Below are positions 7,838 through 14,184 of a stretch of 16,880 bases of DNA, piece after piece (within the stretch, counting starts at the first letter, position 1; each line of letters begins with the position of its first letter). The notes under the pieces are model-generated. The model saw only the letters and a list, made by a program, of their open reading frames with translations, ran no database searches and was not told the origin of the DNA. Both the position numbers and the translations under genes were made by a program. This DNA comes from DATAWZ01 sp036266975 (GTDB lineage: Bacteria > Actinomycetota > Thermoleophilia > Solirubrobacterales > Solirubrobacteraceae). The DNA is taken from positions 1 through 16,880 of the forward strand of contig DATAWZ010000171.1 of the NCBI GenBank assembly GCA_036266975.1. Direction: 5' to 3'.

Positions 7838-8124
7838 GCCATCGAGCTGCGGATCGCGTCCTCGGTGTTCTGGTACTGGACGGCGGCGTGCGCGAGCAGC
7901 TGGCTGATGCCGTCCAGGGCGTCCTTCAGGCCGGCGGCCGAGCGGTTCCACTCCTCGTAGCGCTGGTGAAACGCGCCGGAGGCGACGCCCATCCAGTCAC
8001 CGCCGACGACGCTGGAGACCTCGCCCTGCAGGCGCGAGAGCTGCTCCTGGATGCTCTCCGAACCGGAGTGCACGTTGGAGGAGAGGGTCTGGAGATCCTC
8101 TGCGGTGACCTTGATGAGGCTCAT
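7834..8124 (-). CDS. WXG100-family (ESAT-6-like) T7SS protein, 96 aa
   Basis: A canonical-length WXG100 protein: helix about 6-40, turn with W44-M-G46, second helix to the end, and Y84-Q-N-T-E88 fitting the C-terminal YxxxD/E export motif. Such proteins form helical-hairpin dimers and are both substrates and activators of the EccC/EssC ATPase, a candidate for which lies at 2-3577. The ATG at 8124 is chosen because AAGGA (complement of 8133-8137) sits 8 nt upstream; an upstream in-frame ATG would add an Arg-rich non-family extension. The stop codon TAG is formed by the terminal CTAG of the palindromic repeat, immediately after a normal-looking C-terminus. It is probably the first gene of the substrate cluster, separated from the EspC-like gene by the repeat. 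Confidence 0.93.
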   Translation of the reverse strand: MSLIKVTAEDLQTLSSNVHSGSESIQEQLSRLQGEVSSVVGGDWMGVASGAFHQRYEEWNRSAAGLKDALDGISQLLAHAAVQYQNTEDAIRSSMA

Positions 8125-8132
8125 CGTGTTCT

Positions 8133-8137
8133 TCCTT
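8133..8137 (-). promoter_or_regulatory. Ribosome binding site AAGGA for the WXG100 gene
   Basis: The complement reads AAGGA, 8 nt before the ATG at 8124. It supports this start over the longer in-frame extension. The 93-bp gap to the kinase gene (8125-8217) otherwise holds a GC-rich stretch with CCCCGGGG near 8199-8206 and no clear promoter. Confidence 0.6.
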
Positions 8138-8217
8138 TGCGTCGAAGGATTCGGACCGGCACGACGAGTATCGATGGCGCTTCGCCGCCCGCCCATCCCC
8201 CCGGGGTGGGGAATCGA

Positions 8218-9798
8218 CTACACCGCGCCGGCGCGGGCGCGCAGCGTCCGCTCGGTGGCGGCGATCTGCGCGCGGGCGCTCGCGTAGCGCACCGCGTCGT
8301 GGGCGCGCGCGGCGCTGGCGAGCACCCCGTACTCGCCGGCCAGGGCGGCGATCGGCTGGCCCAGCGCGGCGACCTCGGCACCGCCGCCGGGGATGGCGGC
8401 CAGGCGCCGGGCGGCGGCCTGGTAGGCGCTCTGCACCTGGCCGGCGGCCCGCGCCTGGGCGGCGGCGGTGCCCGCGCCGGCCAGGCGGGTCAGGGCGCTC
8501 GTGCGGGCCGCGGTGAGCGAGCGCAGCGCCGCCTGGATCGCGAGCGTGGGCGAGGCGGTGGTGATGTGCTCGACGCGGGGTGGGGTGTGGCGCGCGCGCG
8601 CCCCGCTGGTGCCGGTGAGGATCCCCACCGCGAGGCCGACCGCGGCCGCCACCGCCGCGAGGGTGAGCGTCAGCGTGCGGCGGCCGGGGCCGGCGGACGC
8701 GGCGGCGGGCGCCGCCTGCTCGCCCTCGTGGCGGCGGGCCAGCCGGTGGACGGTCTGCGGGCCGGTCGGCTCGCGCACCGGCGCGGGCGCGGGCCGGGGT
8801 GCCGAGGCGGGCGCCGCGGTCGCCGGCGTCGACGGGGCGCGCGCTGCGGGCTCGGCGGTCGTCGGCGTGCGCCGCGGCGGCTGGGCGGAGGGGTCGGCCA
8901 CGGGCAGGCGGGCGCGGCGGCGCCAGCGCGGCCCGATCAGCTCGAGGATCACGTCCTCCAGACGCTCCCAGGCCACCTCGGCGCCGGGGTGACGGTCGGC
9001 CGGGCCCTTGGCCAGCATCCCGTCCAGCCAGCTCGCGACCCCCTCGTCGACGTCCGGCGCGAGCGTGCGCACGGTCGGGACCGGCTCGTGCACGTGCCGG
9101 TAGAGCACGGTGAGCGGGGTGTCGCGGTCGTGGAAGGGGACGTGGCCGACGAGCAGCTCCCAGGCGACGATGCCCAGCGAGTACAGATCGCTCACCGGGC
9201 CGACCTCGCGCCCGAGCGCCTGCTCGGGGGACATGTAGCTGGGGGTGCCGATCGTGCTCCCCGCCGCGGTGGCGAAGTTGCGCGTCGAGGCCTCGTTGTA
9301 GGCGCGCGCCACGCCGAAGTCGGCGATCTTCACCCGGCCGTCGCCGGTGACGAGCAGGTTCTCGGGCTTCAGGTCGCGGTGCACGATTCCGCGCTGCTCG
9401 CCGTGCGCGAGCCCGGCGAGCACGCCCTCGAGCACGCCGGCGATCTGGGCGGTGTCGAGCTGGCCGACGTAGCCGCGCAGCGAGCCCTGCGGCAGGTGCT
9501 CCATCGCGATGTAGGGGACGCCCTCGTGCTCGAAGTACTCGTGCACGGTGACGACGCTGGGATGGCTCATCGCGCCGGCCAGGCGCGACTCCTCCACGAA
9601 GCGGGCGGCGAAGGAGGGATCCTCGGCCTGCTGGGGCGCGAGCTCCTTCAGGGCGACCATTCGGCGCAGGTCGCGCTGGTGGGCCAGGTAGACGACCGCG
9701 GCGCCGCCGCGGCCGATCACCCCGAGGATGTCGTAGCGGCCGACCGTCCGCGTCGGCTCCAGGCTCGTCTCCTGCGACGTTCGATCACCGGCGCTCAC
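8218..9798 (-). CDS. Transmembrane Ser/Thr protein kinase (PknB-type), 526 aa
   Basis: A eukaryotic-like kinase with all catalytic motifs: Gly-rich loop GRGGAAVVY (29-37), Lys51 in VALKEL, Glu69/70 of the C-helix, HRDLKPEN (140-147), DFG (160-162), GTPSYMSPE (184-192) and Asp204. The activation loop is rich in Ser/Thr, as expected for autophosphorylation. A long Pro/Ala linker (about 300-372) leads to one membrane helix (about 375-396). An extracytoplasmic Ala-rich helical region of about 125 residues follows; no PASTA repeats are present. The start is a GTG with only a weak ribosome binding site, but no better start exists before the kinase domain. It lies 33 bp after the propeller gene and 93 bp before the WXG100 gene on the same strand. 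It may sense an external signal and phosphorylate FHA-type or T7SS components; targets are not shown by the sequence. Confidence 0.95.
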   Translation of the reverse strand: MSAGDRTSQETSLEPTRTVGRYDILGVIGRGGAAVVYLAHQRDLRRMVALKELAPQQAEDPSFAARFVEESRLAGAMSHPSVVTVHEYFEHEGVPYIAMEHLPQGSLRGYVGQLDTAQIAGVLEGVLAGLAHGEQRGIVHRDLKPENLLVTGDGRVKIADFGVARAYNEASTRNFATAAGSTIGTPSYMSPEQALGREVGPVSDLYSLGIVAWELLVGHVPFHDRDTPLTVLYRHVHEPVPTVRTLAPDVDEGVASWLDGMLAKGPADRHPGAEVAWERLEDVILELIGPRWRRRARLPVADPSAQPPRRTPTTAEPAARAPSTPATAAPASAPRPAPAPVREPTGPQTVHRLARRHEGEQAAPAAASAGPGRRTLTLTLAAVAAAVGLAVGILTGTSGARARHTPPRVEHITTASPTLAIQAALRSLTAARTSALTRLAGAGTAAAQARAAGQVQSAYQAAARRLAAIPGGGAEVAALGQPIAALAGEYGVLASAARAHDAVRYASARAQIAATERTLRARAGAV

Positions 9799-9831
9799 TG
9801 GACGAGCGTACCCAGCCGTCGTGGAGCCGTC

Positions 9832-11301
9832 CTACAGCAGTCGTGCGGTCGGCAGCCGGGCGTCGCGGATGACGACCTGCACCACCTCGGGCCGCAGGCG
9901 CGGCGCGCTCAGGACGAACGTGAGCTCGTCGCCGGCGCGGTAGGCGCCGGCGCCCAGCGCGTGCAGCATCCCGCCCAGGCGGCGGTGGCCGGCGCTCAGC
10001 GCCCCGACCGGGCAACCGTGGCCGTGACAGTGGAGCGAGAGGATCCCGTCGTGTGGGAGCCCCTTCACGCGGATGCGCGCGATTCGGGTGTGCCGCCCGT
10101 TCCAGGTCCAGCTGATGATGAGCTTGGCGTGGACCCTGTGCGGCGCCTTGGAGGTCGGCGTCTGCGTGGGCACCGGCGTGGTCTGCACCGGGGTGGGAGC
10201 GGGAGCCGGCGGCGGGGCGGGCGCCGGCGCGCCGACGCTGCCGCCGCGCGACTGCTCAGACCACGCGCTGCCGTTCCAGAAGTCCTCCCAGATCGCGTCG
10301 TTGGAGCCCGCGTACCAGACGAACTCGTCGCCGCCGCCGGAGACGATCGCCGAGGTCGGGCTGCCGTCGGCCGCGGCGACCACGCTGGGAACCTGCGGGT
10401 TGCTGAGCGCCTTGGTCTTGGCGTTCCAGTAGTACTCGCCGATCGTCCCGTTGGCGCTCACGTACCAGATGTAGAGCGACCCGGTGCTGGGGTCGATCTC
10501 GGCGCTCGGGCTCGTGCCGGGGGCGAGGCTCCCGCCGACGTGGACGTTGGCCCAGCCGCCCGCGTAGCCGAGCTCCCAGATCGTGTGGCCGGTGCCCACG
10601 TACTCGACGTACTGGCCGCCGCTCGAGTCGATCGCGGCGCTCGGGCTCGTGCCGGGCGCCGCCGCGGTGCCGGTCCTGGGCAGCAGGTTGTGCCACGTGC
10701 CGTCGAAGTAGTCCTCGTAGATGCCGGCGTTGGCGCCGACGTAGAAGACGTACTCGTCCTTGCCGACGACCTGGGCGCTCGGGCTGCTGCCGGCGGCCAC
10801 GGTCTCACCGCCGCGATCCTGGTTGCTCCAGCTCGAGCCGCCCGAGTAGAGCTCGTACATCACGTTGCCCGGCCCGACGTACCAGACGAACTGGTCGGCG
10901 CCCTGGATCTGCGCGCTGGGGCTCGTGCCCGCCGCGACCGACCCGCCGAGGTCCTGGTTGTGCCAGGCGCCGTCGAAGTACTCCTCCCAGATCGATCCGT
11001 CCTCGCCCGCGTAGAAGGCGGACGGCTCGCCGGCGGAGTTGATCGCCGCGCTCGGGCTCGTGCCGGCCTGCACGGGCTCGCCGCCGAGGTCGTTGTCGGT
11101 CCAGGTCTTGCCGTTCCAGTAGAACAGCGACAGGCTGCCGCCCGCGCCGGAGTAGAAGACGTATTCGTGGGTGCCGGCGGCGTTGATGACCGCGCTGGGC
11201 GAGGTGCTCGCGGCGCTCGCGGGCGCGGCGGCCCAGACCCCGCCGGCGGCCAGGGCGGCGCTGGCGAGGACGGCGCGGAGATGGGGGCGGAGGCGGGCCA
11301 T
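9832..11301 (-). CDS. Secreted seven-repeat beta-propeller (lectin-like) protein, 489 aa
   Basis: An N-terminal signal peptide (about 1-31, ending in APASAAS) is followed by seven repeats of 43-50 residues. Each opens with S-P-S-A-x-I (the last with S-P-T-S-A-I) and most contain FVWYVG or YVFYVG, then I-W-E-x-Y-x-x-G-x-W and L-G-G or R-G-G. Seven such aromatic repeats suggest a seven-bladed propeller similar to the PLL/DUF346-like or fucose-lectin-like families; sugar binding is inference. A Pro/Thr/Ala-rich linker (about 355-385) leads to a C-terminal domain of about 100 residues containing CHGHGCP, a form recurrent in secreted proteins of this group of actinobacteria. ATG at 11301 is the only start that keeps the signal peptide, although no good ribosome binding site precedes it. 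It is followed after 33 bp by the kinase gene and could be co-transcribed with it. Confidence 0.88.
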   Translation of the reverse strand: MARLRPHLRAVLASAALAAGGVWAAAPASAASTSPSAVINAAGTHEYVFYSGAGGSLSLFYWNGKTWTDNDLGGEPVQAGTSPSAAINSAGEPSAFYAGEDGSIWEEYFDGAWHNQDLGGSVAAGTSPSAQIQGADQFVWYVGPGNVMYELYSGGSSWSNQDRGGETVAAGSSPSAQVVGKDEYVFYVGANAGIYEDYFDGTWHNLLPRTGTAAAPGTSPSAAIDSSGGQYVEYVGTGHTIWELGYAGGWANVHVGGSLAPGTSPSAEIDPSTGSLYIWYVSANGTIGEYYWNAKTKALSNPQVPSVVAAADGSPTSAIVSGGGDEFVWYAGSNDAIWEDFWNGSAWSEQSRGGSVGAPAPAPPPAPAPTPVQTTPVPTQTPTSKAPHRVHAKLIISWTWNGRHTRIARIRVKGLPHDGILSLHCHGHGCPVGALSAGHRRLGGMLHALGAGAYRAGDELTFVLSAPRLRPEVVQVVIRDARLPTARLL

Positions 11302-11479
11302 GGCGTCAGCGCGGATGTACCCAACCCAACCCGGTTCTTATCTTCGGGTTGCGCTACAGCTACCGAACGCTGAAGGCGAGCGTGATCGCGCGGCTGATCG
11401 GGCTGTCCGGGCTCGTGGACACGCCGATCGCCGCCGCCGCGCACCCGGAGTGCTGCGTTGAGCTGAATAATTACGTTCA
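11302..11479. other. Divergent intergenic region with a short inverted repeat and an AT-rich -10-like site
   Basis: This 178-bp gap separates two divergent genes. AACCCG at 11328-11333 is mirrored by CGGGTT at 11345-11350 across 11 bases, a possible operator or hairpin upstream of the propeller gene. On the plus strand AATAAT at 11466-11471 is one base from the -10 consensus and lies only 8 bases before the ATG at 11480; with no ribosome binding site, this suggests nearly leaderless transcription. No convincing -35 box was found. A short frame (from about 11349) crosses the gap but resembles nothing known. Confidence 0.4.
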
Positions 11480-11878
11480 ATGGAGCACAACCCCTGGCTC
11501 CGCACCACCCCCGCGCTCGCGCCCGTCCTGCGCGAGCTGAGAGACCGCGAGCCGCTCTTTCACCGCTTCGGCCCGAGCGACACGCTCGAGACCGCCGACG
11601 CCCTGATCTCGGAGATCTTCTGGGAGACCGGCGCCTCCGGCGCGCGCTACGACCGCCAGACCGTTCTGCGCGTGCTCGCCGAGCGCCTGCGCGAGCCCGG
11701 GCGCGGGCGCGAGTGGCACCCCAGCGAGTGGGCGGTGCGCGAGCTCTCGCCCGAGCTGTTCCTGCTCACCTACACCCTCGACGAGCCCGCCCGGCGCACC
11801 CGCCGCACGACGATCTGGCGCCGCCACGAGGGCGAGTGGTCGGTCGAGTACCACCAGGGGACGGTGGTGGCGCCGTGA
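11480..11878 (+). CDS. NTF2-like/DUF4440-type small protein, 132 aa
   Basis: A cytosolic protein whose N-terminal helix (ELRDREPLFHRF) and strands (WAVRELSPELFLLTYTLDE, RRTTIWRRHEGEWSVEYHQG) match the pattern of small NTF2-like/DUF4440 proteins, a cone-shaped fold that often dimerises around a pocket. No catalytic residues can be assigned. The ATG lies 8 bases after an AATAAT box with no ribosome binding site, so it may be translated from a leaderless message. Its TGA overlaps the GTG of the zinc-ribbon gene, indicating a two-gene operon. Family assignment is by overall pattern and moderately secure; function is unknown. Confidence 0.8.
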   Translation: MEHNPWLRTTPALAPVLRELRDREPLFHRFGPSDTLETADALISEIFWETGASGARYDRQTVLRVLAERLREPGRGREWHPSEWAVRELSPELFLLTYTLDEPARRTRRTTIWRRHEGEWSVEYHQGTVVAP

Positions 11879-12123
11879 GCCGGGTCGAGCACCTCGAGAA
11901 GCGCGACGGCCTGGGCACGCTTCTCGCGGTGGGGACCCTGGCCTGCCCGCGCTGCGACGCGCCGGTCGCGCCCGGGCCGGTCCCAATCTCACCCGCCGAC
12001 GTGCTCGGCTGCCCGTTCTGCGGCCGCGGCGGCCCGGTGCGCGAGTTCCTCTCGCTCACCGCGCCCACGCGCCCGGCTCGCGTCCGCGTTCGCGTCCAGC
12101 TCCCGGCGGGCCGGCCGGCGTAG
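11875..12123 (+). CDS. Small zinc-ribbon protein, 82 aa
   Basis: The GTG start overlaps the stop of the NTF2-like gene (GTGA), so it is probably translationally coupled. Two knuckles, C24-P-R-C27 and C46-P-F-C49-G, form a four-cysteine zinc ribbon. The C-terminus is a basic strand-like segment rich in Arg and Val (ARVRVRVQLP). The last 135 bases lie antisense to the 3' end of the MFS exporter. The regular cysteine spacing, high third-position GC and coupling support a real gene. Role unknown; nucleic-acid or protein binding is possible. Confidence 0.72.
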   Translation: MSRVEHLEKRDGLGTLLAVGTLACPRCDAPVAPGPVPISPADVLGCPFCGRGGPVREFLSLTAPTRPARVRVRVQLPAGRPA

Positions 12124-13497
12124 CAGCAGGCCGGTGACGAGGATGCCCGACGCGACGCACACCGCGGCGACCTCGAACGACAGCCGGTAACCGCTGACCA
12201 GCGCGGCCGGGCTCGTCCCCAGGTGCTTGCTGTGGTTGGCCGCGATCGTCCCCAGGACGGCGAGGCCGACGGCGCCGGCGATCTGCACCGAGACGTTGAC
12301 GATCCCCGACGCCAGCCCGGCGTCCTGCGGCTTGATCTCCGAGAGCCCGAGCGTGATCAGCGTCAGGAACGACGCGCCGGCGCCGGCGCCGAGCACCGCG
12401 TAGGCGAGGAAGATCCACGGGAAGTAGGCCGTGTGCGTGCCCATGTGGGCGAGCATCAGCAGCCCGATCGTCAGCGTGATCAACCCGAAGGTGAGCACGC
12501 GCCGCTGGCCGAAGCGCGCGGCGGCGCGTGCGGTGATGCCCAGCGAGCACGCCGCGACCGTGACCGTCTGGGGCAGGAAGGCCAGGCCGGTGGCGATCGG
12601 GTCCATGCCACGCACCTTCTCCAGGTAGAGCGCGCCCAGGAAGAACGCGCCGTACATGCCGGTGACCATCACCGCGCGGATCAGGCACGACGCGGTCAAC
12701 GTCCGCGTGCGCAGGATGGCCACCGGGAAGATCGGGTTGGCCAGGCGCGACTCCAGCCACAGGAACAGGGCGGCGATCGCCAGCGCGCCCGCGAAGCACC
12801 CGACCGACGGCGAGGAGAGCAGCCCGTGGTTGCCGGCCTGGATGATCGCGAAGATGCCGAGCATCGCCGCGGCGGTCATCAGCAGCGACCCGGCGACGTC
12901 GATGTCCCGGCTCAGCCCGGCGCCCGGGTCGGCGTGCAGCAGCCGCTGGCCGGCGATCAGCGCGAACACGCCGATCGGCACGTTGACGAAGAAGATCCAG
13001 TGCCAGGACAGCGCCTGGGTGAGCACGCCGCCGAGGATCAGCCCAACCGAGCCGCCGGCCACGCTGACGAACGTGTATGCCGACATCGCCTTGGTGCGGT
13101 CGCGCGGCTCGGGGAACTCGACGACGATCAGCGCGAGGATGGCCGACGCGCTCACCGCGCTGCCCAGGCCCTGCACGAGCCGGCTGGCGACCAGCATCGC
13201 CCCGCTCTGGGAGAGCCCGCAGGTCGCCGAGGCTGCGGTGAAGATGCTGACCCCGATCAGGAACACCCGCCGGCGGCCGACGAGGTCGCCGATCCGCCCG
13301 GCGAGCAGCAGGAAGCTTCCGTAGGTGATCAGGTAGGCGTTGATCACCCACGTGAGCGTGGTCGGGGCGACATGCAGCTCGCGCTGGATCGAGGGCAGCG
13401 CGACGTTCACGATCGTGACGTCGAGGATCATCATCAGCTGGCCGAGCAGCACGATCGCCAGCGCCAGCCAGCGCCGTTCGATTGATCCCAAACGCAT
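11989..13497 (-). CDS. MFS drug exporter, DHA2 (EmrB/QacA) type, 14 helices, 502 aa
   Basis: A proton-driven efflux permease of the inner membrane. Family signatures are visible: LDVTIVNVALPS in helix 1 (motif D1), GRIGDLVGRRR in the loop between helices 2 and 3 (motif A), and GGSVGLILGG in helix 5 (motif C). Hydrophobic segments fit the 14-helix topology and the usual length of about 480-510 residues. The ATG at 13497 has AAGGTG (complement of 13505-13510) 7 nt upstream. The hydrophilic tail of about 45 residues (RRPARRELDANAD onward) is encoded by the stretch that overlaps the convergent zinc-ribbon gene. The divergent MarR regulator 50 bp away suggests induction by the exported compound. 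Substrate unknown. Confidence 0.94.
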   Translation of the reverse strand: MRLGSIERRWLALAIVLLGQLMMILDVTIVNVALPSIQRELHVAPTTLTWVINAYLITYGSFLLLAGRIGDLVGRRRVFLIGVSIFTAASATCGLSQSGAMLVASRLVQGLGSAVSASAILALIVVEFPEPRDRTKAMSAYTFVSVAGGSVGLILGGVLTQALSWHWIFFVNVPIGVFALIAGQRLLHADPGAGLSRDIDVAGSLLMTAAAMLGIFAIIQAGNHGLLSSPSVGCFAGALAIAALFLWLESRLANPIFPVAILRTRTLTASCLIRAVMVTGMYGAFFLGALYLEKVRGMDPIATGLAFLPQTVTVAACSLGITARAAARFGQRRVLTFGLITLTIGLLMLAHMGTHTAYFPWIFLAYAVLGAGAGASFLTLITLGLSEIKPQDAGLASGIVNVSVQIAGAVGLAVLGTIAANHSKHLGTSPAALVSGYRLSFEVAAVCVASGILVTGLLLRRPARRELDANADASRARGRGEREELAHRAAAAAERAAEHVGG

Positions 13498-13504
13498 GGA
13501 CGAT

Positions 13505-13510
13505 CACCTT
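13505..13510 (-). promoter_or_regulatory. Ribosome binding site AAGGTG for the MFS exporter
   Basis: The complement reads AAGGTG, 7 nt before the ATG at 13497, and fixes the start of the exporter. Confidence 0.6.
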
Positions 13511-13540
13511 ACCAATGATGATCACCAGCAGTGGTAGCAT
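13511..13540. promoter_or_regulatory. Candidate MarR operator in the exporter/regulator divergent gap
   Basis: The 50-bp gap holds ACCA-GCAG-TGGT (13524-13535), an exact 4-bp inverted repeat. It lies within a looser dyad reaching from ATG at 13518 to CAT at 13540, plus another ACCA at 13511-13514. TAGCAT at 13535-13540 could be the -10 of the MarR gene, 7 bases before its ATG. The location between a MarR gene and its divergent exporter is where such operators normally lie. Half-site assignment is tentative. Confidence 0.45.
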
Positions 13541-13547
13541 CCCGACC

Positions 13548-13967
13548 ATGGCCAGCAGCAGCGTGGCGTCGACGGGCTCGATGGTGCGCCTCACGCGCCT
13601 CGCGCGCTCGGTCTACCGGCGCACCTCCGAGGAGATGCTCGGCATGGGGCTCAAGCAGTACGCGACGCTCGCCACGCTGCGCGACGCGCCGGTCAGCCAG
13701 CAGACGCTCGGCGAGCTGATGTGCATCGACGCCAACAACCTCGTGCTGCTGCTCAACGGGCTCGAGGCCGCCGGCTGGGCGGCGCGCCAGCGCGATCCGC
13801 ACGACCGCCGTCGCCACATCGTGGCGATCAGCCCCGCCGGGGTGACGGCGCTGGAGGGCGCCGAGCGCGCGATGGAGGCCGTCGAGGACGAGGTCCTCTG
13901 CGAGCTCGATCCGGCCGAGCGGGCGCAGCTCTCGCGGCTGCTGGGCAAGGCCCTCGCCGACCGCTGA
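13548..13967 (+). CDS. MarR-family transcriptional regulator, 139 aa
   Basis: A winged-helix dimeric repressor. After the N-terminal dimerisation helix (LTRLARSVYRRTSEEM) come the helix-turn-helix (VSQQTLGELMCIDANNLVLLLNGLEAAGW) and the wing RQRDPHDRRRHIVAISPAG, with the conserved D-x-R-R-R pattern typical of MarR. The C-terminal helices complete the dimer. The ATG at 13548 gives the usual length; an upstream in-frame ATG (13482) would run across the divergent promoter and into the exporter gene. It is divergent from the MFS exporter and most likely represses it until a ligand binds. No clear ribosome binding site, so the message may be leaderless. Confidence 0.92.
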   Translation: MASSSVASTGSMVRLTRLARSVYRRTSEEMLGMGLKQYATLATLRDAPVSQQTLGELMCIDANNLVLLLNGLEAAGWAARQRDPHDRRRHIVAISPAGVTALEGAERAMEAVEDEVLCELDPAERAQLSRLLGKALADR

Positions 13968-13980
13968 GGTTCTAAAGGCG

Positions 13981-14184
13981 CTACTCCTCGCCGGTGGCTC
14001 CGGGACGCCGCCAGGGCACCCCGGGCAGCTCGCGCGTGTCGACCTCCTCGCCGTCCTTGGCGGCCGGCTCCTCCTCGCGTCGGCTCACCTTGACCAGCCG
14101 CCGGACCCCGTACAGGTGGCGGGAGACCTCCTGCTCGGACTTGGGCGGGAGCGGCTCCCGCGGGGTCTGTCCGCGATCGGCCAT
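13981..14184 (-). CDS. Hypothetical 67-aa hydrophilic protein coupled to the LLM oxidoreductase gene
   Basis: A short, highly charged protein: basic in the middle (LYGVRRLVKVSRREEE) and acidic plus Pro-rich at the end (EVDTRELPGVPWRRP), with no membrane segment, Cys or recognised domain. Its ATG overlaps the stop of the upstream oxidoreductase by one base (TGATG), so it is placed for coupled translation. It ends 13 bp from the convergent MarR gene. Not recognised; no function can be given. Confidence 0.6.
   Translation of the reverse strand: MADRGQTPREPLPPKSEQEVSRHLYGVRRLVKVSRREEEPAAKDGEEVDTRELPGVPWRRPGATGEE

Noticed and set aside
7725..7907. Short open frames inside the palindromic repeat, also seen in copy 2
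   Set aside because: Several frames of the repeat stay open on both strands because of its composition. The translations differ after the repeat edge and have no ribosome binding site or domain.
8190..8210. GC-rich CCCCGGGG stretch between kinase and WXG100 genes as terminator
   Set aside because: The perfect dyad has no loop and no T-run follows on the minus strand; extended pairing contains mismatches.
9832..11301. Tandem repeats in this gene considered as CRISPR or satellite DNA
   Set aside because: The periodicity of about 45 codons is at the protein level; the DNA units are diverged, as expected for propeller blades.
7819..11373. Very long open frame on the plus strand opposite the kinase and propeller genes
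   Set aside because: Its translation is dominated by Ala, Gly, Arg and Val without domains, while the minus strand carries clear kinase and propeller motifs. It is a product of high GC content.
11349..11540. 63-codon frame (TTG start) crossing the divergent gap into the NTF2-like gene
   Set aside because: No known motif, no ribosome binding site, and it overlaps the start of a better-supported gene in another frame. A gene remnant cannot be excluded.
12223..13485. Long open frame opposite the MFS exporter
   Set aside because: Low-complexity Arg/Gln/Ala/Asp translation; the exporter on the other strand is unmistakable.
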